Source: Kordiimonadaceae bacterium UBA4441 (GTDB taxonomy: Bacteria > Pseudomonadota > Alphaproteobacteria > Sphingomonadales > Emcibacteraceae). From it: a stretch of DNA of 29,768 nucleotides. The stretch is from the NCBI GenBank assembly GCA_002390425.1, contig DGPL01000058.1:1-29768 (forward strand), in the 5' to 3' direction. Every line of letters starts with the position of its first letter. The first letter of the stretch is position 1. Both the position numbers and the translations under genes were made by a program. Below are positions 24,585 through 29,768 of this stretch, piece by piece. The notes below the pieces were generated by a model. It saw only the letters and a program-made list of their open reading frames with translations. It did not search any database and was not told the DNA's origin.

Positions 24585-25418
24585 GTGAATAAAATAAGTA
24601 CAGATATTAAAGCCGAACAAGAATTAGAAAGTGTTGGCAAAATTATAAAAAAAGCTCGGCAAGAGCATTCGGTTCGTAATCTGAATACTATTGCAGAAGA
24701 GCTGTGCATTAGACCACATTTATTAGAAGCACTAGAGCAAGGTAATTTTAACTCTTTTCCGGCTGCTTGCTATGCAACTGGTTTTCTTAGAAACTATGCA
24801 ACATTTCTTGGATTAGATACTGCGGATATTATTGCAAAGTATGAAGCTGAATATGCCGGCTCAAAAGAGAGCGTCGTTTTGAGTTTTCCAGAAGCGGATC
24901 ATCAAAATGATTTTCCCATTAAAAGAATGGCGGGCGTTGCGTCCTTATGCATTGCAATTTTCGCAGGCGTTTGGGTTACAAATAATAGCTTGGATGCTGA
25001 GGAAGCAACGGATGTTATAGTCAAGACAACGACAAAACCAACACTTGTTGTGGAAGAAATGCCAGAGAAAAAAATAGCCGTTCAAGAAGTCTCTGCGAAA
25101 GCACCAATTGCTGAAAAAGAAAATATGGTTATTGCTGCGCCTGCAATGGGCGGTGCCATCAGTTTTCAAGCAAATGATGATGTATGGGTTCGCATTTCTT
25201 CTGAAGATGGCGAAACAGTAATTGAAAAACTCATGACGAAGGGGGAAAGTCTCATTCCACCTGATCAATCCGGTTTAATGTTAATGACAAATAATGCTGG
25301 CGCTCTTACCGTATCTTTGGGCGATAATATTGTTAAAAGTCTTGGATTAGAAGGACAAATTCTTGAGAATGTGGCCTTAATTCAGGAAAAATTGATAGAA
25401 TTATCCATGCTGAGATAA
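24585..25418 (+). CDS. RodZ-like protein: HTH, one membrane span, DUF4115
   Basis: A 277-residue inner-membrane protein. The cytoplasmic N-terminus has the RodZ-type helix-turn-helix (residues 18-90, with IAEELCIRPHLLEALEQG and YATGFLRNYATFLGLD); one membrane span at 115-133; a flexible linker with Lys/Glu repeats (140-180); and a C-terminal DUF4115 domain (192-270, with VWVRISSEDGETV and GESLIPPDQSGL). RodZ links MreB to cell elongation; the helix-turn-helix probably binds a protein rather than DNA. The gene stands before ispG, as in many bacteria. GTG start at 24585 with GGGGA at 24573-24577, seven bases upstream. Orthology to E. coli RodZ is likely but the sequence is far from it, so I leave the symbol open. 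Confidence 0.85.
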   Translation: MNKISTDIKAEQELESVGKIIKKARQEHSVRNLNTIAEELCIRPHLLEALEQGNFNSFPAACYATGFLRNYATFLGLDTADIIAKYEAEYAGSKESVVLSFPEADHQNDFPIKRMAGVASLCIAIFAGVWVTNNSLDAEEATDVIVKTTTKPTLVVEEMPEKKIAVQEVSAKAPIAEKENMVIAAPAMGGAISFQANDDVWVRISSEDGETVIEKLMTKGESLIPPDQSGLMLMTNNAGALTVSLGDNIVKSLGLEGQILENVALIQEKLIELSMLR

Positions 25419-25419
25419 T
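25392..25419 (+). promoter_or_regulatory. Candidate promoter inside the RodZ-like gene end, for ispG
   Basis: TTGATA (25392-25397) and GATAAT (25414-25419) with a 16-base spacer; both hexamers match consensus 5/6. It would start RNA near 25426, giving a leader of about 110 bases before ispG that carries the hairpin at 25452-25502. It is the best-scoring promoter-like pair I found in the window, but it sits within coding sequence and is unproven. Confidence 0.42.
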
Positions 25420-25451
25420 AAAAGTTCATATTTAGCACATAAAGTAATTTC

Positions 25452-25506
25452 AAATCTCCTCTATCCTTGGTATTAAAGAGCCAATAGATCTAGAGGAGAT
25501 TTTTTT
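25452..25506 (+). terminator. Terminator-like hairpin before ispG
   Basis: A perfect 12-bp stem: AAATCTCCTCTA (25452-25463) pairs with TAGAGGAGATTT (25491-25502); a second 4-bp stem TTGG/CCAA (25467-25470, 25481-25484) lies inside the loop. Seven Ts (25500-25506) overlap and follow it, as in a Rho-independent terminator. The 3' arm carries AGAGGAG, a strong ribosome-site sequence, eight bases before an ATG at 25507. It may end the RodZ-like transcript, act as attenuator for ispG, or both. Confidence 0.72.
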
Positions 25507-25533
25507 ATGCCTCCAGTAACAATTAAGGTTTGA
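25507..25533 (+). other. Eight-codon leader ORF before ispG
   Basis: ATG at 25507 to TGA at 25531-25533, reading MPPVTIKV, two bases before the ispG ATG. It has a strong ribosome site (AGAGGAG, 25492-25498) buried in the hairpin arm, better than that of ispG itself (AAGG, 25525-25528). Its translation could expose or re-initiate on ispG. It is short enough to be accidental. Confidence 0.3.
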
Positions 25534-25535
25534 AT

Positions 25536-26654
25536 ATGAGCATACGTCCTTACCGAGATATTATCAGAAGGAAATGTCGACAAATAATGGTGGGCGATAT
25601 TCCTGTTGGCGGTGATGCGCCTATATCGGTTCAGTCGATGACCAATACATTGACTACTGATGTGAAGGCAACAATTGCTCAAATCCATGCTCTTGAAGAA
25701 GCCGGTGCCGATATTGTAAGGGTTTCCTGTCCTGATGAAGCGTCGACCAAAGCTTTAAAAGAAATTATTGATAACGTATCTGTCCCGATTGTTGCGGACA
25801 TCCACTTTCATTATAAGCGCGGTATTGAGGCCGCAGAGGCTGGCGCCGCTTGCTTACGCATTAATCCTGGTAATATCGGTAATGAAGAACGCGTTCGTGA
25901 AGTCGTTAGGGCGGCAAAAGATCATAACTGTTCTATGCGGATCGGTGTAAATGCGGGATCACTTGAAAAACATTTACTTGAAAAATATGGCGAACCCTGC
26001 CCTGATGCCATGGTTGAAAGCGCACTCGAACATGCGCGTATTTTAGAAGATAATGACTTCTTTGAATTTAAAATTAGTGTGAAAGCATCTGATGTCTTTT
26101 TAGCCGTTGCCGCGTATCAAGGTTTAGCGGAAGCCTGTGATTACCCTCTTCATGTGGGTGTGACGGAAGCGGGCGGGCTTCGTGCGGGTACCGTAAAATC
26201 TTCTATTGGTATGGGTATGCTTCTATGGTCCGGTATTGGGGATACGATCCGTGTCTCTTTGTCAGCTGATCCCGTTGAAGAAATCAAAGTTGGTTTTGAT
26301 ATGTTAAAAAGCCTAGACTTGCGTCACCGAGGCGTAAGAATTATTTCTTGCCCTTCTTGTGCACGCCAAGCGTATGATGTGATCAAAACGGTTGAAAAAC
26401 TAGAAAAACGCCTAGATCATATATCCACGCCAATGTCGCTTAGCATTATTGGTTGTGTAGTTAATGGTCCTGGTGAGGCCAAAGAAACTGATATCGGTCT
26501 GACGGGTGGCGGAAACGGAAATCATATGGTTTATTTAAACGGTATGACCGATCATAAGATTGACGACGACAATATTATTGATCATATTGTTGAGCTGGTA
26601 GAGGCTAAAGCTGTCGAACTTGAAAAAGAAGCCGTTAGTGGACAACCTTCATAG
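25536..26654 (+). CDS. ispG: (E)-4-hydroxy-3-methylbut-2-enyl-diphosphate synthase
   Basis: Reduces MEcPP to HMBPP, the sixth step of the MEP isoprenoid route; a [4Fe-4S] enzyme. The cluster ligands are all seen: C272 and C275 (SCPSCAR), C307 (IGCVVNGPGEA) and E314. The N-terminal TIM barrel contains GGDAPISVQSMTNT and PGNIG. I choose the ATG at 25536 with AAGG seven bases upstream (372 residues); a TTG two codons earlier is less likely. It supplies precursors for ubiquinone and undecaprenyl lipids. It is the first gene of ispG-hisS-prfA-prmC, with 20 bases or less between genes. Confidence 0.96.
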   Translation: MSIRPYRDIIRRKCRQIMVGDIPVGGDAPISVQSMTNTLTTDVKATIAQIHALEEAGADIVRVSCPDEASTKALKEIIDNVSVPIVADIHFHYKRGIEAAEAGAACLRINPGNIGNEERVREVVRAAKDHNCSMRIGVNAGSLEKHLLEKYGEPCPDAMVESALEHARILEDNDFFEFKISVKASDVFLAVAAYQGLAEACDYPLHVGVTEAGGLRAGTVKSSIGMGMLLWSGIGDTIRVSLSADPVEEIKVGFDMLKSLDLRHRGVRIISCPSCARQAYDVIKTVEKLEKRLDHISTPMSLSIIGCVVNGPGEAKETDIGLTGGGNGNHMVYLNGMTDHKIDDDNIIDHIVELVEAKAVELEKEAVSGQPS

Positions 26655-26674
26655 AAAAATTTAGGAGATAAAAA

Positions 26675-27925
26675 GTGGCGCGGCTCCAACCTGTGCGGGG
26701 AACACACGATATACTTGGCGAAAAAGCCATTCGCTTTCGCACAATTTTTGAAATTTTCAAAAATGTGGCGGAACGATATTCGCATCAAGAAATTGATACG
26801 CCTATTTTTGAATTTACAGAAACGTTTAAACGTACCCTAGGGGATACGTCAGATGTTGTTACAAAAGAAATGTATACGTTTGAAGACCGCGGCGGAGAAC
26901 AAATCACACTACGTCCTGAATATACCGCGGGAATAGCGCGTGCCTTTATATCAAACGGTCTTCAACAATCGACGCCGTGCAAATTTTACAGCTTTGGCCC
27001 TATTTTTCGTTATGAACGCCCGCAAAAAGGACGCATGCGTCAATTTCATCAAATGGATTTGGAAATTCTTGGTGTAGAAGAGCCGCAAGCCGATATTGAA
27101 GTTTTGGCAGTTGCTGCCGATTTTTTAAATGACTTGGGCATAGGAAAGCATATTACCCTTGAATTAAATAGCCTTGGGGACCCTGAAAGCCGTTCAGATT
27201 ATAGAGATGCCTTGGTCCATTATTTTACCGGACATAAAGGAAAGCTCAGCGAAGATAGCCTTAAACGGTTGGAAAAAAACCCTATGCGCATTCTCGATAG
27301 TAAGGATGATGGGGACCGGGAATTGATTAAAGATGCGCCGCGCATTGCTGATTTTTATAATCAATCGACAAAAGATTTTTTCAAAATGGTCATTGATGGC
27401 GTTGAAGCGCTTGATATTAAGTATGTGATTAATGATCGGCTTGTGCGTGGCCTTGATTATTATTGTCATACCGCTTTTGAATTTACGACGGATCAGCTCG
27501 GCGCCCAGGGTACCGTCCTTGCGGGGGGTAGATATGATGGTCTAATGGAAATGATGGGTGGACCAAAAACGGCCGGTATTGGATGGGCCGCTGGTATGGA
27601 AAGGCTCGCGGAACTGATTGCTGATGATCTTTTAATTAAACAAAACCGTCCCGTTGTCGTAACACCTGTTGGCGCAGAAGCACAAATCCCCGCCATGAAA
27701 CTTGCTCATGATTTGCGTGTTGCAGGTATTGTGGTTGATATGGCTTATAAGGGGAATGTTGGCAAAAGAATGAAACGTGCCAATAAGCAAAATGCCTCTT
27801 TTGCAGTGTTGCTCGGTGAAGAAGAAATGGCCCGGGGCGTTGCAATGGTTAAAAACCTTGACCAAGGCTCGCAAGAAGAAGTCTCATTAAGTCAGATCTC
27901 TGACTATTTAAAAGGAAAAGGCTAA
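26675..27925 (+). CDS. hisS: Histidyl-tRNA synthetase
   Basis: Charges tRNA-His. The class II core is present: RGTHDILGE at the N-terminus, LRPEYTAGIAR (motif-2 region), IFRYERPQKGRMRQFHQMD (motif 2 loop, with the histidine-binding residues), RGLDYYCHTAFEF, and AGIGWAAGMERL (motif 3 region); the C-terminal anticodon-binding domain starts near 325. 416 residues, normal. The GTG start at 26675 is supported by AGGAG at 26663-26667, seven bases away. The stop overlaps the prfA ATG by one base (TAATG), so the two are coupled. Confidence 0.97.
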   Translation: MARLQPVRGTHDILGEKAIRFRTIFEIFKNVAERYSHQEIDTPIFEFTETFKRTLGDTSDVVTKEMYTFEDRGGEQITLRPEYTAGIARAFISNGLQQSTPCKFYSFGPIFRYERPQKGRMRQFHQMDLEILGVEEPQADIEVLAVAADFLNDLGIGKHITLELNSLGDPESRSDYRDALVHYFTGHKGKLSEDSLKRLEKNPMRILDSKDDGDRELIKDAPRIADFYNQSTKDFFKMVIDGVEALDIKYVINDRLVRGLDYYCHTAFEFTTDQLGAQGTVLAGGRYDGLMEMMGGPKTAGIGWAAGMERLAELIADDLLIKQNRPVVVTPVGAEAQIPAMKLAHDLRVAGIVVDMAYKGNVGKRMKRANKQNASFAVLLGEEEMARGVAMVKNLDQGSQEEVSLSQISDYLKGKG

Positions 27926-29004
27926 TGATTCCACGCGAAAGACTGGATCAATTTATCACGCGTCACGAAGAACTGGAACATTTGATGTCCAGTGGTGAGG
28001 AGCTGTCTTCTGATGAGTTTGTAAAAATATCGCGTGAATATGGTGAATTAACGCCAGTCGTTAAAAAAGCGAAGGATTATATGGCGGCCATTCAAGAGCT
28101 TGAGGATCTTGAAGAAATGCTTGGTTCTGAAGAAACGGACGCTGAAATGAAAGAGCTCGCAGAAATGGAGCTTCAAGAATTAAAAGAAAACATGCCTGAA
28201 ATGGAGCATCAAGTTCAGTTGATGTTGCTGCCTAAAGATGTTGATGATGAAAAAAATGCCATGCTTGAAATTAGAGCCGGCACTGGTGGTGATGAAGCGG
28301 CCCTTTTCGCTGGCGACCTTTATCGAATGTATCAAAAGTATGCGGCCATCGAAGGGTGGCGTTTTGAAACCGTTAGCTCTTCATCGAGTGACGCGGGTGG
28401 GTTTAAAGAGGTCGTTGTTTCAGTGAGTGGTTCAGGTGTCTTCGCTAAGCTTAAATATGAAGCAGGCGGTCATAGAGTTCAGCGTGTTCCTGATACGGAA
28501 ACGCAAGGAAGAATTCATACGTCTGCGGCTACCGTTGCCGTTATGCCTGAGGTGGAAGAGATTGATATCAAACTTGAAGATAAAGATCTAAGAATTGATA
28601 TTTTCCGGGCTAGTGGACCAGGCGGTCAAAGTGTGAACACAACGGACAGTGCCGTACGTATTGTGCACATTCCCACAGGAATTACCGTGCAACAACAAGA
28701 TGAAAAATCACAGCATAAGAATAAAGCCAAGGCGATGAAAGTTTTGATGTCACGTGTTTATGCTGCTGAAAAAGAAGCTAGAGACGCCGAAAGGTCCGCT
28801 GACCGGAAAGATCAAATTGGATCTGGCGACCGATCAGCACGTATTAGAACGTATAATTTCCCGCAAGGGCGTATGACGGATCACCGTATCAATCTTACGC
28901 TCTATAAATTAGACAGTATTCTTGCTGGCGAGGGTTTAGAAGAAGTTATAACCTCATTAATTACTGAGAACCAAGCAGCACAATTAGCCGCTATGGAAGG
29001 CTAA
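27925..29004 (+). CDS. prfA: Peptide chain release factor 1
   Basis: Ends translation at UAA and UAG. The codon-reading tripeptide is P-x-T (PDT, residues 189-191), diagnostic of RF1, and the peptidyl-tRNA hydrolysis motif is GGQ at 233-235 in ASGPGGQSVNTTDSA. The glutamine is the PrmC target, and prmC follows after one base. 359 residues, typical. The N-terminal domain (1-100) is helical and acidic. The start overlaps the hisS stop. Confidence 0.97.
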   Translation: MIPRERLDQFITRHEELEHLMSSGEELSSDEFVKISREYGELTPVVKKAKDYMAAIQELEDLEEMLGSEETDAEMKELAEMELQELKENMPEMEHQVQLMLLPKDVDDEKNAMLEIRAGTGGDEAALFAGDLYRMYQKYAAIEGWRFETVSSSSSDAGGFKEVVVSVSGSGVFAKLKYEAGGHRVQRVPDTETQGRIHTSAATVAVMPEVEEIDIKLEDKDLRIDIFRASGPGGQSVNTTDSAVRIVHIPTGITVQQQDEKSQHKNKAKAMKVLMSRVYAAEKEARDAERSADRKDQIGSGDRSARIRTYNFPQGRMTDHRINLTLYKLDSILAGEGLEEVITSLITENQAAQLAAMEG

Positions 29005-29005
29005 T

Positions 29006-29768
29006 GTGGATACGCTCGCTACGCTTAGAAAGAAAATCGAAGCTAGATTAAGAAAAAAAGGCATTGAAGAAGCGCCTCTAGATGCACGCCTTCTAATTTC
29101 TCATATTATCCCCGTAACTGAAATAGATTTCGCTATTAATGCTGATCAGACAGTGAGTAATGAGCAGCAGAACTTAATTGATATACTCGTACAGAAACGA
29201 GAAAAACGCATTCCTATGTCGCAAATATTTGGAGAGAAGGAGTTTTGGAGCTTAAGCTTTAAAGTGACAAGAGACACTCTAACACCAAGACCTGATAGCG
29301 AAACACTTATTGAAGTCGCTTTAAATGAATTTGAAGATAAGAATGCTACTCTCTCAATCCTTGATCTAGGAACAGGGAGTGGGTGTTTATTATTAACATT
29401 ATTATCGGAACTCAAGAATGCGACAGGTTTAGGAATAGATGTTTCAACCAGTGCAATAAAAGTTGCTAATGAGAATGCAACAAATTTATCTTTGAATAAT
29501 CGGGCCACTTTTTTGAAGAGCGATTGGTTTGAAAAATTATCTAAAACAAAAAAATTTGATCTTATAATTGCGAACCCTCCTTATATTGGACTCAATGAAA
29601 AACCTGAACTTACCCCCGAGGTTTGTGAACATGAACCCTATAGCGCATTATTTGCTGGCGAAGAGGGTTTAGATGACTATCGCATAATCGCGGCGGATAT
29701 TTCCAGCTATATGTCGGAAAAATCAATAATAATATTAGAAATTGGCTATAGACAATCGAGCGCAGTGA
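29006..29768 (+). CDS. prmC: Release factor glutamine methyltransferase, 3' end missing
   Basis: N5-methylates the glutamine of the GGQ motif in RF1 and RF2. The frame begins at GTG 29006, one base after the prfA stop; the ATG at 29004 overlapping that stop leads to an early stop and is rejected. The N-terminal helical domain has LDARLLISHI. The SAM motif I is ILDLGTGSGCLLLTLL, the signature NPPY is in IIANPPYIG, and PRPDSETLIE precedes it. The gene runs off the window after 254 codons, with the end near. Family and position (prfA-prmC) make it secure. Confidence 0.95.
   Translation, partial: MDTLATLRKKIEARLRKKGIEEAPLDARLLISHIIPVTEIDFAINADQTVSNEQQNLIDILVQKREKRIPMSQIFGEKEFWSLSFKVTRDTLTPRPDSETLIEVALNEFEDKNATLSILDLGTGSGCLLLTLLSELKNATGLGIDVSTSAIKVANENATNLSLNNRATFLKSDWFEKLSKTKKFDLIIANPPYIGLNEKPELTPEVCEHEPYSALFAGEEGLDDYRIIAADISSYMSEKSIIILEIGYRQSSAV

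Noticed and set aside
1..29768. CRISPR array, insertion sequence, toxin-antitoxin or biosynthetic cluster
   Set aside because: I found no regularly spaced repeats, no transposase and no terminal repeats; the genes are nearly all recognisable core genes.

Overview
The window is a densely packed, AT-rich stretch of chromosome that reads throughout as core genome of an alphaproteobacterium. The evidence is gene content and order: mltA-smr-HTH, aroK-aroB-CNNM/CorC, a secreted protein followed by xerD, argJ-mutT, an NDUFAF5-like gene next to comF, grxC-Nit1-DUF1178, ubiG divergent from lysC, lysC-ptsP, a RodZ-like gene before ispG, and hisS-prfA-prmC. These are neighbourhoods I know from that class. 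The low GC fits groups such as Kordiimonadales, Emcibacterales, Sneathiellales or a marine Rhodospirillales-like lineage, but I cannot place it more precisely. I found no rRNA, tRNA, CRISPR array, insertion sequence or prophage.

Layout. 1-1.9 kb: the 3' part of mltA (cut by the window edge), an Smr-domain gene and a small XRE regulator, chained by 1-4 bp overlaps. 1.9-4.9 kb, minus strand: aroK, aroB and a CNNM/CorC-type membrane protein. 5.1-9.2 kb, plus: a 46-residue single-span membrane protein, a 662-residue exported helical protein of unknown function, xerD and accA, closed by a bidirectional terminator. 9.3-12.0 kb, minus: secA, with a duplicated C-terminal metal-binding motif. 12.2-13.9 kb, plus: argJ and a MutT-like Nudix gene. 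13.9-14.8 kb, minus: an NDUFAF5-like gene. 14.9-15.7 kb, plus: comF, broken by a frameshift and a nonsense codon. 15.7-18.0 kb, plus: glutaredoxin, Nit1-type amidase, DUF1178 zinc-ribbon protein, mobA. 18.0-19.6 kb, minus: ubiG and fdhD. 19.7-24.3 kb, plus: lysC, an FMN-dependent NMO/FabK-like oxidoreductase, ptsP. 24.6-29.8 kb, plus: RodZ-like HTH membrane protein, ispG, hisS, prfA and prmC (cut by the window end).

Functionally this is housekeeping: wall remodelling and shape (MltA, RodZ-like), the shikimate, arginine, aspartate, isoprenoid, ubiquinone and fatty-acid pathways, protein export (SecA), translation (HisS, RF1 and its methylase PrmC), nitrogen-PTS signalling (PtsP), chromosome dimer resolution (XerD), repair of damaged metabolites or nucleotides (MutT-like, Nit1-type) and maturation of molybdenum enzymes (MobA, FdhD).

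I saw no clearly new multi-gene defence or mobile system. The observations most worth following are the double-lesion comF pseudogene, the SecA tandem SEC-C motif whose copies differ only at synonymous sites over 14 shared codons, the promoter-hairpin-leader-ORF arrangement before ispG, the NDUFAF5-like protein with a degenerate SAM-binding loop, and the uncharacterised membrane/exported protein pair before xerD. Three convergent gene pairs overlap at their stop codons and leave no room for terminators.
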